64,000 bases of DNA from Aestuariibius insulae (GTDB taxonomy: Bacteria > Pseudomonadota > Alphaproteobacteria > Rhodobacterales > Rhodobacteraceae), in NCBI RefSeq assembly GCF_040783535.2, contig NZ_JBFONW020000002.1:124001-188000 (forward strand), in the 5' to 3' direction. Numbering within the stretch: position 1 is the stretch's first letter; each line of letters opens with the position of its first letter. Made by a program: the position numbers and the translations under genes. Below the pieces are notes generated by a model. That model was not told the origin of the DNA, did not search any database, and was given only the letters and a program-made list of their open reading frames with translations. This document shows positions 18,860 through 26,912 of this stretch, piece by piece.

Positions 18860-19282
18860 ATGGCTGTCGAACGCACGCTTTCCATCATCAAACCGGACGC
18901 CACTAAGCGGAACCTGACCGGCAAGATCAACACCAAATTCGAAGAGGCCGGCCTGCGCATCGTCGCGCAAAAGCGGATCCATCTGACACAGGATCAGGCC
19001 GGCGAGTTCTATGCTGTTCACAAGGAACGCCCGTTTTTCGGTGAGCTGACCGAATTCATGGCCTCCGGTCCGGTCGTCGTTCAGGTTCTTGAAGGAGAGA
19101 ACGCCATCGCCAAGAACCGCGAAGTCATGGGCGCCACGAACCCTGCCGATGCGGCCGCCGGTACGATCCGCGCCGAATTCGCTGAAAGCGTCGGTGAAAA
19201 CTCTGTCCACGGCTCGGATGCGCCCGACACCGCGAAAGAAGAAATCTCCTTCTTCTTCTCGGGCCTCGAACTGGTCGGCTAA
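18860..19282 (+). CDS. ndk: Nucleoside diphosphate kinase
   Basis: 140 residues, the standard length. The N-terminal ERTLSIIKPDA and the active-site segment NSVHGSDAP, with the phosphorylated histidine at residue 117, are intact. It transfers the gamma phosphate of ATP to NDPs and dNDPs. It stands alone, divergent from the ABC-F gene with about 115 bp between starts, and its last 4 bp overlap the convergent DUF4112 gene. Confidence 0.97.
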   Translation: MAVERTLSIIKPDATKRNLTGKINTKFEEAGLRIVAQKRIHLTQDQAGEFYAVHKERPFFGELTEFMASGPVVVQVLEGENAIAKNREVMGATNPADAAAGTIRAEFAESVGENSVHGSDAPDTAKEEISFFFSGLELVG

Positions 19283-19713
19283 CGCGCGTCTGCCTCGCCA
19301 ATGGCGGGGTGATGCGAGGATAGATGGCCTTCGCCTTGAACCGGGGTGGAGGCCATTTTCGTTTGCAGCATCTCTTCATGATGCTTACGTAGAAGCGCGA
19401 CATTGCGCCGGTTGGCCTTGAAGCCGACATCGAACAAGTCTCCGACCACGGGGATCGCTCCGACGGCTACATCCAAGGCCACGTTCCCGGCCATCCGGGC
19501 CAGAACCGGCTTGGGCGTACCGCGCTGATGCGCGCGGTAAAGGATGTATCCCGCAGGGGCGAGCGCGGCTGCATCGCCGATCCCCGGAATCAGACCGAGG
19601 ATACTGTCCCAACCGACGCGGATCCGCGTCAGAGGGATGCGAAACGCACTGTCCATCTGCGCCGCAAGACGCTCCAGCCGGTCGAGTTCGGGGTCATGTA
19701 TCTGCTGTTCCAT
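19279..19713 (-). CDS. DUF4112 family membrane protein
   Basis: 144 residues matching DUF4112: the motifs RVGWDSILGLIPGIGDAAAL and GAIPVVGDLFDVGFKANRRN are repeated glycine-rich amphipathic helices, with a hydrophobic stretch between them. The function is unknown; family members are small membrane-associated proteins. ATG at 19713 is preferred over a TTG three codons earlier. It is convergent with ndk with a 4-bp overlap. Confidence 0.82.
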   Translation of the reverse strand: MEQQIHDPELDRLERLAAQMDSAFRIPLTRIRVGWDSILGLIPGIGDAAALAPAGYILYRAHQRGTPKPVLARMAGNVALDVAVGAIPVVGDLFDVGFKANRRNVALLRKHHEEMLQTKMASTPVQGEGHLSSHHPAIGEADAR

Positions 19714-19748
19714 ACCGGCCAAACGCCAAAGGGCAGGGGGCCGGTTCC

Positions 19749-20069
19749 CTAGCGCCGTCCGGTTCCGATCCGGTCGAGCTCCGCCTCTATGCCTATTGGA
19801 ACCTGCGTCTGCTCGGCCTTGATGGCATCGAACCGGCGCCGCAGATCGACCTTTTCAGCAGCGGACGGGTCCTGCCAATCGCGCCCCTCAAGGCCCATGG
19901 CAAGGGCGCAGTAGGCGATGAAATGCGGCCGGATCCCCGCCGAGATCAAACGCGCGTAAGCGTCATCGGCACCCAGCGCGATCAGCTCTTCAGCTGTCGT
20001 CAGGCCACATTTCGCAAAGTCCCGCTCCATCGCGGGGCCAAGATTTCGTAAGGTTCCGATCGCAGCCAT
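19749..20069 (-). CDS. TfoX C-terminal domain protein
   Basis: 106 residues. The first 75 match the C-terminal helix-hairpin-helix domain of TfoX (IGTLRNLGPAMERDFAKCGLTTAEELIALGADDAYARLISAG). The N-terminal TfoX domain is absent, as in many stand-alone alphaproteobacterial copies. TfoX/Sxy regulates competence in gammaproteobacteria, but for short C-domain-only proteins the role is unknown. The residues from about 75 on are charged and lack recognisable features. It lies 36 bp upstream of the DUF4112 gene on the same strand. Confidence 0.8.
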   Translation of the reverse strand: MAAIGTLRNLGPAMERDFAKCGLTTAEELIALGADDAYARLISAGIRPHFIAYCALAMGLEGRDWQDPSAAEKVDLRRRFDAIKAEQTQVPIGIEAELDRIGTGRR

Positions 20070-20109
20070 GACGCTGTAATACCGCGTCCTGCCAATCGGA
20101 TGAAGGACT

Positions 20110-20214
20110 TTAGATGCTGGCGAAATCGGTGAACTTCACCGGCTTCGGCCGCTCTTTCTCCGAGCCGCGTGGCTTGGGAGGTTGATCCTTCGGGAGTTTA
20201 ACTGTCGTAACCAT
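20110..20214 (-). CDS. Possible 34-residue basic/proline-rich small protein
   Basis: A short frame on the minus strand encodes MVTTVKLPKDQPPKPRG followed by SEKERPKPVKFTDFASI. It is preceded by an AGAAGG purine run a few bases upstream of the ATG and fills an otherwise empty 260-bp gap between the TfoX-like gene and the LuxR-family gene. The composition (Lys/Pro-rich, then an aromatic tail) resembles genuine small proteins more than random reading of GC-rich DNA. I do not recognise a family and there is no other support. Confidence 0.35.
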   Translation of the reverse strand: MVTTVKLPKDQPPKPRGSEKERPKPVKFTDFASI

Positions 20215-20330
20215 AACCTTCTACTCCGATCCTGCCTCAACGGTGAGGCGGTCTGGCGCGCCCCATCCGCGATTTCATGTTAGCACCGGAACGGACCCAT
20301 CGATGTCAAAGTTCCGTCAACGCGCCGGAA

Positions 20331-21104
20331 TTAATCGTGATCCGGGGATTCCGTGCCACTGGTCATCAGCGCCTGAACCGCTTCGACACGGTTGCTGACA
20401 TCGAGTTTGCGGTACAAGCTCTTGATGTAATCGGAAGCGGTATTGGGAGAAATCTGGCACAATCGGGCACATTCCTTGCGCGACAGACCGCGCGAGAGCA
20501 GGAACAGAATTTCACGTTCCCGTGGACTGAGCTGCGTCATCTGGTTGGCCCGCGCGATCATGGCCTTTTCGTCGCTCAGATCGGCCAGACCGCGCCCTTC
20601 GGCGCGGGCCCTGTTCTGCAATTCCTCGATCCGGCGGTGCATCAGAAGGCAAAAAAGCTGCACGGCCTCCGCATGGGGGGCGACCTGCTGCAGAAACCCC
20701 TCGCGGTCAAGCCGGGTCCCCAGATTGAACCCGCCGGTCAGATCCGAGCTTTCGATCCGCACCGGAATGGCGAGCCCCGACCGAAACCCAACCTCTCCCG
20801 CCTCGAGGATAAAGGCCCGATCTTCAGCGCTCATATCCGGATAGTCGTCAAGGAACGCCACGCCGGTATAGCTCGGCTCGTAGCTGGAGCAGCACCAGGT
20901 CAGAAAGGGATCGGCCGCTGCCGCAAAGCTCCGGTAGACCGACGGCATGTTGGTCTTGAGCACGGGCGGCAGATCGTTGGGCCGCTGGGTCAGATAGGTG
21001 AAAAATGAAAAGCCATAAGGGGCCAGCGCATCGGTGATCCCGCTCCAGAGCGCCTCGAGCGATTCGACCCGCTCCAGTCGACCAGCCGCCGCCACCAGCG
21101 TCAT
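20331..21104 (-). CDS. LuxR-family regulator with autoinducer-binding-type domain (solo)
   Basis: 257 residues. The N-terminal region to about 160 resembles the autoinducer-binding domain, retaining the DP pair at residues 65-66 and the GFRSGLAIPV segment. The C-terminal GerE helix-turn-helix spans about 190-250 (LSPREREILFLLSRGLSRKECARLC...TASDYIKSLYRKLDV). The Trp residues expected around the acyl-homoserine-lactone pocket (Trp57 and Trp85 in TraR numbering) are not evident, so it may bind a different ligand or none. No luxI-type gene lies in the window. It is transcribed alone. Confidence 0.82.
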   Translation of the reverse strand: MTLVAAAGRLERVESLEALWSGITDALAPYGFSFFTYLTQRPNDLPPVLKTNMPSVYRSFAAAADPFLTWCCSSYEPSYTGVAFLDDYPDMSAEDRAFILEAGEVGFRSGLAIPVRIESSDLTGGFNLGTRLDREGFLQQVAPHAEAVQLFCLLMHRRIEELQNRARAEGRGLADLSDEKAMIARANQMTQLSPREREILFLLSRGLSRKECARLCQISPNTASDYIKSLYRKLDVSNRVEAVQALMTSGTESPDHD

Positions 21105-21295
21105 GCGCCACTCCCTCCCTTATACGTCTATCGCACTTAACGCGGATATCGCACGGGGACCAGTTACCGAAAGTGGAGGAATTCCAGACCCGCCATCACA
21201 CGATATCCAGATCACGAGCCCGCCACGATGCCCTGAAAACCGAGCCGCGCCACAAAAGAGGGCGGCGTCTAAGTATTCGTTTAAATAAGATTTTT

Positions 21296-21370
21296 TGGCT
21301 CCGGCGGTAGGGATCGAACCTACGACCAATTGATTAACAGTCAACTGCTCTACCGCTGAGCTACGCCGGA
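21296..21370 (-). tRNA. tRNA-Asn (anticodon GTT)
   Basis: 75 nt with encoded CCA. The acceptor stem TCCGGCG pairs fully with CGCCGGA. The D-arm is TAGCTCAGCGGTAGAGCA, the anticodon loop CTGTTAA reads GTT, and the T-arm contains GTTCGATCC. Confidence 0.97.
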
Positions 21371-21440
21371 CCACGCCGGGCCGTATAGCAATGGCCGTCC
21401 GCCCCGTCCAGAGGGTTTCTGTGCGAAAAGACGCGGCCTC

Positions 21441-22349
21441 TCAGGCCAGCCGAAACCGCGCGTCCACCGCTAGTGATCCATCGCAGAGGGCGAGGTTTCT
21501 CTCAACCATATCAATGAGATGGGCAAAGACATTCCGCTCTGCCGCAGGCAGGAGAGCCGCAGGTGTATCGGTATAGACGGCACGCGCAATGTCTCTCACC
21601 GACTGTGCTCCACTGGACAAGGCGTTCCGGATCTGTGCCTCGCGAGCGCGCCGATGGGTGATCAGCCAGTCCAGTCGCGCCGCTGGATCCTCGATCGGCG
21701 CGCTATGGCCCGGCAGATAGAGCTTGTCGGACCGGCCGCGCAGCTTTTCGCAGGAGGCCATGAAGGCCGTCAGATCCCCATCCGGCGGCGAGACGAGCGA
21801 GCTGGCCCAGCCCATCACATGATCGCCCGTCAGCAGCACGTCGCCCACGGCAAAGCACAGATGATTGCTCAGATGCCCCGGCGTGTGCACCGCCTCGATC
21901 ATCCAATCCGGCCCCGAAACCGTGTCGCCATCCGCGAGCCTCCGGTCCGGCTGAAACGCCGCATCGATCCCTTCGCCCCCGCCAGCAAGACCCGCTTCGG
22001 CGAGCCGCTCCATCACCGGGCGCCGCCCGGCCTCGCTCGGTCCGAAGGCCAGAACCGGCGCGCCTGTCCGGTCGGCTAGAGGGCGGGCGAGGGGGGAATG
22101 ATCAAGATGCGAATGGGTCACCAAGATATGGCTGATCCTCTGCCCGGGCCCAACCGCCGCCAGCAGCGCCTCCAGATGCGCAGGATCCTCTGGCCCCGGA
22201 TCGACAATTGCCAGATCCGTCCGTCCGATCAGATAGCTGTTCGTGCCCCAGAACGTCATCGGGGACGGGTTCGGCGCGATGATCCAGCGGATATCCTTGG
22301 CGACCTCCACGCTTTGGCCGATGCCGGGGTGCCCTGCGGTATCGCTCAT
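21441..22349 (-). CDS. MBL-fold metallo-hydrolase (LACTB2-like)
   Basis: 302 residues. The zinc motif THSHLDHS (HxHxDH) is intact, with later ligands in TPGHLSNH and LTGDHVM and a closing PGHSAPI. The C-terminal helical segment (about 225-300, with ERNVFAHLIDMVERNLAL) matches the winged-helix extension of LACTB2-like hydrolases, some of which cut RNA. The start MSDTAGHPG has a GGGGGA eight bases upstream; Met codons before it lack spacing. It is divergent from the histidine kinase gene, with 43 bp between starts. Confidence 0.85.
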   Translation of the reverse strand: MSDTAGHPGIGQSVEVAKDIRWIIAPNPSPMTFWGTNSYLIGRTDLAIVDPGPEDPAHLEALLAAVGPGQRISHILVTHSHLDHSPLARPLADRTGAPVLAFGPSEAGRRPVMERLAEAGLAGGGEGIDAAFQPDRRLADGDTVSGPDWMIEAVHTPGHLSNHLCFAVGDVLLTGDHVMGWASSLVSPPDGDLTAFMASCEKLRGRSDKLYLPGHSAPIEDPAARLDWLITHRRAREAQIRNALSSGAQSVRDIARAVYTDTPAALLPAAERNVFAHLIDMVERNLALCDGSLAVDARFRLA

Positions 22350-22392
22350 CTGCATCTTCCCCCTTGCCGCAAGCCCGGCTAAGCCTGTGGCC

Positions 22393-23706
22393 ATGTTTTT
22401 CGGCTGGCTCAAGCACTACATGCCCCGCAGCCTTTATGGCCGGGCCGCGCTTATCCTTGTCCTGCCGGTGCTGACGCTGCAACTGGCAATCTCTGTCGTG
22501 TTCATTCAGCGCCACTTCGCAGACGTCACCGAGCAGATGACCCGCTCCGTCGTGCTCGAGCTGCGCCATCTGACCGAGACGCTGGAAGGCGCGCCGCCAG
22601 GCCGCGCCTTGCCTGCGGCCCAATCCGTCGCCGAGCCGCTGAACTTCGACATCGTCCTGCCCGCGGGCGAGACACCGATGCAGGACCAGTTCCGCTCCCT
22701 CGATCTGTCGGGCCGCGCTGTCGTCGCCACTTTGCGCAACGGACTGCCCGATCTTCTTGCCGCCGATGTCACCGTGAACCGGCGCGTCTATGTCTGGCTC
22801 GACACGTCTCGCGGGCCGATGGAGGTTAGCTTTTCCCGCCGCCGCGTCTCGGCTTCGAACCCGCATCAGCTGCTCGTGGTCATGGTCGTGCTGGGCGCCC
22901 TGATGACGCTGATCTCCGCCATCTTCCTGCGCAACCAGCTCAGGCCGATCAACCGGCTGGCCAATGCGGCGACCGATTACGGGCGGGGCCGCCTGACCCG
23001 CTACAGCCCTTCGGGCGCCACCGAGGTGCGCGCCGCCGGCAACGCCTTTCTCGACATGCGCGGCCGGATCGAGCGGCAGATCCAGCAGCGCACGATGATG
23101 CTTTCGGGCGTCAGCCACGATCTGCGCACACCGCTCACGCGGCTCAAACTCGGCCTGTCGCTGCTCGATGACGAGGAAGCCAAACCGCTCAAACGTGACG
23201 TGCAAGAGATGCAGGACATGCTCGACGGCTATCTCGACTTCGCGCGCGGCGTCGCCGCCGATGGCCGCAAACCTGTCGATCCCCGCAGCTTTGTCGAGGC
23301 GATCTATGCCGATGCGACGCGGGCGGGGCGGCCTGTCACGCTGGGCACGATGGAAGGTGAGGGGCAGGTCCCGCTGAACGCTCTCGCCATCCGCCGAGCC
23401 CTCGGCAATCTCATCACCAATGCCGACCGGTTCGCGACCCGCATCCGGCTAAGCTACGCGCTCACCGACCGCGCGCTCCGCTTGACGGTCGAGGATGACG
23501 GCCCCGGCATCCCGGAGGCAGAGCGCGAAGAGGCCCTCAAGCCGTTTTCCCGCCTCGATCCGGCCCGCAACCAGAACGAAGGCGGCGGCGTCGGGCTGGG
23601 TCTGGCCATCGCCGCGGATGTCGCGCGATCCCATGGCGGGATGCTCCGTCTGGGTGACAGCGAGGATCTTGGCGGGCTCCGGGTGGACCTTGTTGTCGCA
23701 GTCTGA
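22393..23706 (+). CDS. EnvZ-like sensor histidine kinase without adjacent regulator
   Basis: 437 residues. Transmembrane helices lie at about 19-39 and 158-180, flanking a periplasmic domain of some 115 residues. A HAMP linker follows (RPINRLANAATDYGRGRL), then HisKA with the phosphorylated His242 in VSHDLRTPLTRLKLG, and HATPase_c with N-box ALGNLITNADRF, DDGPGIP and GGGVGLGLAI. The layout and the HDLRTPLTRL sequence resemble EnvZ-type osmosensing kinases. No response regulator gene lies beside it. The next gene, 70 bp downstream, encodes a ferritin-like stress protein. Confidence 0.88.
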   Translation: MFFGWLKHYMPRSLYGRAALILVLPVLTLQLAISVVFIQRHFADVTEQMTRSVVLELRHLTETLEGAPPGRALPAAQSVAEPLNFDIVLPAGETPMQDQFRSLDLSGRAVVATLRNGLPDLLAADVTVNRRVYVWLDTSRGPMEVSFSRRRVSASNPHQLLVVMVVLGALMTLISAIFLRNQLRPINRLANAATDYGRGRLTRYSPSGATEVRAAGNAFLDMRGRIERQIQQRTMMLSGVSHDLRTPLTRLKLGLSLLDDEEAKPLKRDVQEMQDMLDGYLDFARGVAADGRKPVDPRSFVEAIYADATRAGRPVTLGTMEGEGQVPLNALAIRRALGNLITNADRFATRIRLSYALTDRALRLTVEDDGPGIPEAEREEALKPFSRLDPARNQNEGGGVGLGLAIAADVARSHGGMLRLGDSEDLGGLRVDLVVAV

Positions 23707-23775
23707 ACTGATTTGGAACGATCGCCCGTTCCCTTGCATTTCCTGACTGAACACGAACTGCAAAGGAGAATTTCC

Positions 23776-24273
23776 ATGGCGCTCAATTCGCTTCATGATG
23801 TCTATCACGACCAACTTCAGGATCTCTACAGCTCCTGCAAGCAGTCCAAGCCCATCACCTCCGATCTGGCCGAAGCCGCGACCAATTCGGAGTTGAAAGA
23901 GGCGCTCGAAGCAGGTGTCGAGGGCCTCGAGACCGGCATGAATGACATCGCCGAGCTGTGCAAACGGCACGACATCGATCCGGACGGAGAGTTCTGCAAA
24001 GGCACCGAAGGCCTCGTTAAAGAGGCGCGCGCCCACGGCATCGATGCCGACTTCGGCGACAACGACACGCGCGACGCGATGATCGCGAGCCAGTACCAGC
24101 GTCTCGCCCATTACGCGATCGCTGGCTACGGCACGCTTCTCGCCTTCGCCAAACGCATCGGCGCGACCGACGATGTCGCGACGCTGCAGAAATGCCTCGA
24201 CAGTGCCTACGACGGCGACCGCCGCATGACGGAAATCGCGACTGGCGGCCTCAACCGCGCCGCTGCCGCGTAA
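23776..24273 (+). CDS. Ferritin-like DUF892 (YciE/YciF type) protein
   Basis: 165 residues, all predicted helical, with the DUF892 pattern LHDVYHDQLQDLYSSCKQSKP...LEAGVEGLETGMNDIAELCKR...YQRLAHYAIAGYGTLLAFA. These four-helix-bundle proteins carry Glu/His ligands compatible with a di-metal site and are usually stress-induced; the biochemical activity is not established. The ATG is preceded by AAAGGAG. An efficient terminator follows 23 bp after the stop. Confidence 0.85.
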   Translation: MALNSLHDVYHDQLQDLYSSCKQSKPITSDLAEAATNSELKEALEAGVEGLETGMNDIAELCKRHDIDPDGEFCKGTEGLVKEARAHGIDADFGDNDTRDAMIASQYQRLAHYAIAGYGTLLAFAKRIGATDDVATLQKCLDSAYDGDRRMTEIATGGLNRAAAA

Positions 24274-24296
24274 ACCGACGAAAGACTGCGCAAACT

Positions 24297-24324
24297 GGGG
24301 CGATCACCCGATCGCCCCTTTTTT
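24297..24324 (+). terminator. Rho-independent terminator after the DUF892 gene
   Basis: An 8-bp perfect stem (GGGGCGAT/ATCGCCCC) with a 6-base loop is followed by six T residues. This is the cleanest intrinsic terminator in the window. Confidence 0.92.
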
Positions 24325-24374
24325 CGTGCGATGACAAGCTGGTGCTGCGCCTTAGCCCTTGAGCCGGGCCCCTT

Positions 24375-24926
24375 TTATCGCAAGGTCACTTCAAATATAT
24401 CCGGATACCCCCACTGGTCAGACGGGAACTCCCGCGGACCAATAGGAAATGTGATGGTCAGACCGCTGTTCGATCCGGGGAAACCTTGCCCAACGCGAGA
24501 CGCTCGCAGATCTCTCTCAAAGGCTGACAGATTGATGGGTTGGAGCGTTTCCACGCCTCGTCTCCCATCAAGCTCGCAGGTCACTATTGCAAGGGGAGAG
24601 GTCTGCCCGTAGTCCGGCAAACGAACGTAAGCCGGGGTCGTGAACCGCGCCTCAAACAGATCGTTCTTAAGCAGACAGGACGCGCCTTTCACAGGCAATA
24701 GGCCAATGCTCGTGACGACAGTAATCATTCGCGGTCCGCGGAACAGTACATCACTGCGTCCCCGATAAACATCTATGCCATTATCGGTCCGCATCTTTGG
24801 TGTGATCGTCACTGCGGCAGAGGGATCTGCCTCAAGCGCTTCGTTGACGCATCCTGCCAGAAGAGCAAATGCCAAAGGGAAAAGCAGAAGTCGAACGGAG
24901 GGTCCAATTGCCGATGTCATATTCAA
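24375..24926 (-). CDS. Lipoprotein of unknown function
   Basis: 183 residues. A signal peptide ends in the lipobox LLAGC, giving a lipidated cysteine near residue 26. The mature part has two further Cys residues (ASCLLKND and VTCELDG), probably a disulphide, and no family I recognise. The base composition looks AT-richer than neighbouring genes, which is compatible with recent acquisition. ATG at 24926 or at 24920 may be used. A tandem 13-bp repeat lies 26-51 bp upstream. A degenerate CTTGA-type hairpin follows the stop (24354-24374). Confidence 0.65.
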   Translation of the reverse strand: MNMTSAIGPSVRLLLFPLAFALLAGCVNEALEADPSAAVTITPKMRTDNGIDVYRGRSDVLFRGPRMITVVTSIGLLPVKGASCLLKNDLFEARFTTPAYVRLPDYGQTSPLAIVTCELDGRRGVETLQPINLSAFERDLRASRVGQGFPGSNSGLTITFPIGPREFPSDQWGYPDIFEVTLR

Positions 24927-24951
24927 AGTCCTGTCTGAGAAATCTTTAACT

Positions 24952-24977
24952 TAAACATTGTTCATAAACATTGTTCA
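24952..24977. promoter_or_regulatory. Perfect tandem 13-bp repeat upstream of the lipoprotein gene
   Basis: TAAACATTGTTCA occurs twice back to back, followed by a partial third unit (AACATAG). The block is AT-rich in a GC-rich genome and sits 26-51 bp before the lipoprotein start, where -10/-35 or operator elements would be. The 13-bp period is close to one helical turn and a quarter, so paired regulator binding is possible. No known regulator consensus was recognised. Confidence 0.5.
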
Positions 24978-25199
24978 AACATAGTCAATGCTTCTCCCAC
25001 GATGAACTGACACGGCGCAAGACTGCCCCGAGCCCGGACGGGAAGTCGGATCTTGATCGCCCATGTGCGTGAGCAGCGGTTGGATGGACTTCATCCCGCC
25101 ATTGCCGTTTCTTCTCGGAAAGTCTGGCGGCGAAACTGACATATATCACGAGACCTGACGAGAGGCGCCCAAGCGAGCCTCATCTATATATAAAGAAAC

Positions 25200-25276
25200 T
25201 GGTAGGCCCGGAGGGACTTGAACCCCCAACCAAAGCGTTATGAGCGCTCTGCTCTAACCAATTGAGCTACAGGCCC
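25200..25276 (-). tRNA. tRNA with CAT anticodon, probably tRNA-Ile2 (or elongator tRNA-Met)
   Basis: 77 nt with encoded CCA. The acceptor is GGGCCTG pairing with CGGGCCT (two wobble pairs), the D-arm is TAGCTCAATTGGTTAGAGCA, the anticodon loop is CTCATAA, and the T-arm is GGGGGTTCAAGTCCCTC. Anticodon CAT can be initiator Met, elongator Met or lysidine-modified Ile2. The G1-start acceptor with a G1-U72 type pair excludes a typical initiator mismatch. The GGGCCTG acceptor resembles Ile2 more than the alphaproteobacterial elongator Met I remember, so Ile2 is a lean, not a firm call. Confidence 0.9.
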
Positions 25277-25326
25277 GACCGTACCTGTCCTCTATCAGGC
25301 AGGCCCGTCCGGTCAAGCCGGAGCGA

Positions 25327-25596
25327 TCACTCTTCGACCGGAACGCCAAGCAGGACAGCGCCCAGAACACGGATCATCTCCGCCTCGTCGTCGGTCAAAA
25401 CGGTCGGATCGCCATCGAGATCGGCCATCCTCACGATATCCTCGGGGGTCAGGGGGGCCATCAACGCCTCAATATCGGCATCGGCGGGGAGCAGGGTCCA
25501 AGGGCCGTCGAGATCCTCGGCCACCGGCATGTCTCCTTCTGCAACGGCAAAACCGGTCCAGAGAAGCGTTGAAAGGGCAAGTGCAGAAACGCGCAT
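25327..25596 (-). CDS. Small secreted acidic protein, unknown function
   Basis: 89 residues. The signal peptide MRVSALALSTLLWTGFAVAEG is clear, with cleavage after AVA. The mature protein is strongly acidic, with the segment LDGDPTVLTDDEAEMIRVLGAVLLG. I do not recognise the family. The chosen ATG at 25596 begins the signal peptide and has GAGGA about 12 bases upstream; a longer frame from 25671 would bury it. Confidence 0.65.
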   Translation of the reverse strand: MRVSALALSTLLWTGFAVAEGDMPVAEDLDGPWTLLPADADIEALMAPLTPEDIVRMADLDGDPTVLTDDEAEMIRVLGAVLLGVPVEE

Positions 25597-25880
25597 ATCA
25601 AAATCCTCGCACAGAGGGGTAAACAAAAGAAAAACAGGAAAGATCCGCAGCAGCTGCGAATATCGCACCACCTCACACTGACGTTAGGTCGCGAGTCGAT
25701 CAAGTCGGGGATACCGGACCTCGGCAAAAACAGCCTGTAAAGATAGAAATGCAACAAGATCCACCGGGTTTCGGCCCGGAAATCCGGCGCAGACCCGGTT
25801 CAAACGCCCTTTTCGCGTCACACATTGCGCCCCCGCACCCGCTGCGCTACGCCCCGCTCCAACCGAGCGGGGAGATGGAC

Positions 25881-26912
25881 ATGACCGGCAAGCCAAGCCT
25901 CACCTATGCCGATGCGGGCGTCGATATCGAGGCGGGCAACGCGCTTGTCGACCGTATCAAACCCGCCGCCAAACGCACGAACCGCCCCGGCGTGATGAAC
26001 GGTCTGGGCGGCTTCGGCGGTCTCTTCGATCTCAAGGCGGCAGGCTTCAGCGATCCGATCCTCGTCGCCGCCACCGACGGCGTGGGCACCAAGCTCCGGA
26101 TCGGGATCGAGACCGGCCAGATGGGCGGGCTCGGCATCGATCTGGTCGCCATGTGCGTCAACGATCTGATCTGCCAGGGCGCCGAGCCGCTCTTTTTCCT
26201 CGACTACTTCGCCACCGGCGCGCTCGATGTCGATCAGGCGGCGGCGCTGGTTGAGAGCATCGCGGCAGGCTGCGAGCGCTCCGGCTGCGCCCTGATCGGG
26301 GGCGAGACGGCTGAGATGCCGGGCCTTTACGCGCCCGGCGATTTCGATCTTGCAGGCTTTGCCATCGGCGCGATGGAGCGGGGCAGGGCGCTGCCCGACG
26401 GCGTCGCTCCCGGCGATGTCCTCCTCGGGCTCGCCTCCGACGGCCTCCATTCCAACGGTTTTTCGCTCGTCCGAAAAATCGTAGAGTGCACGGGCCTCGC
26501 CTGGGACGCCCCCGCGCCCTTCGCCGACCAGCCTCTGGGCGAAGCGCTCCTGACCCCCACGCGCCTCTACGTCAAACCGGCCCTCGCCGCGATCAAGGCA
26601 GGCGGCGTGCACGGCCTTGCCCATATCACCGGCGGCGGTATCACCGAGAACCTGCCGCGCCTCTTGCCGGACGGCACAGGCGCCATAGTTGATTTGGCCG
26701 CCTGGGATCTGCCGCCCGTCTTCGACTGGCTCAGCACCGAAGGCGGCCTCGACCGCGACGAGCGCCTCAAGACCTTCAACTGCGGCATCGGCATGATCCT
26801 CGCCGTCGCCGCATCAGAAGCGGACCGCATCGCGGCGCTCCTGCGAGCAGAAGGCGAGATCGTCCACCGCCTCGGCCACGTCACTGACACGCCGGGCCTC
26901 ACCCTGACGTGA
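25881..26912 (+). CDS. purM: Phosphoribosylformylglycinamidine cyclo-ligase
   Basis: 343 residues. AIR-synthase hallmarks include GLGGFGGLFDL, DGVGTKL, GGETAEMPGLY and HITGGGITENLPR. It closes FGAM to AIR in step five of purine synthesis. ATG at 25881 is preferred because GGAG lies 7 bases upstream; the ATG two codons earlier falls on that Shine-Dalgarno. A GC-rich dyad with half-sites CCGGGT and CCCGG lies about 100 bp upstream. The stop overlaps the purN start (GTGA). Confidence 0.96.
   Translation: MTGKPSLTYADAGVDIEAGNALVDRIKPAAKRTNRPGVMNGLGGFGGLFDLKAAGFSDPILVAATDGVGTKLRIGIETGQMGGLGIDLVAMCVNDLICQGAEPLFFLDYFATGALDVDQAAALVESIAAGCERSGCALIGGETAEMPGLYAPGDFDLAGFAIGAMERGRALPDGVAPGDVLLGLASDGLHSNGFSLVRKIVECTGLAWDAPAPFADQPLGEALLTPTRLYVKPALAAIKAGGVHGLAHITGGGITENLPRLLPDGTGAIVDLAAWDLPPVFDWLSTEGGLDRDERLKTFNCGIGMILAVAASEADRIAALLRAEGEIVHRLGHVTDTPGLTLT

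Noticed and set aside
21120..21374. 84-residue minus-strand frame
   Set aside because: It covers the tRNA-Asn gene and has no ribosome binding site.
24985..25199. Short frame with the segment REQRLDGLHPAIAVSSRKVWRRN, thought of as a remnant of a phage or IS gene
   Set aside because: Too short, stops on both sides, and no family could be recognised; the stretch holds nothing I can support.
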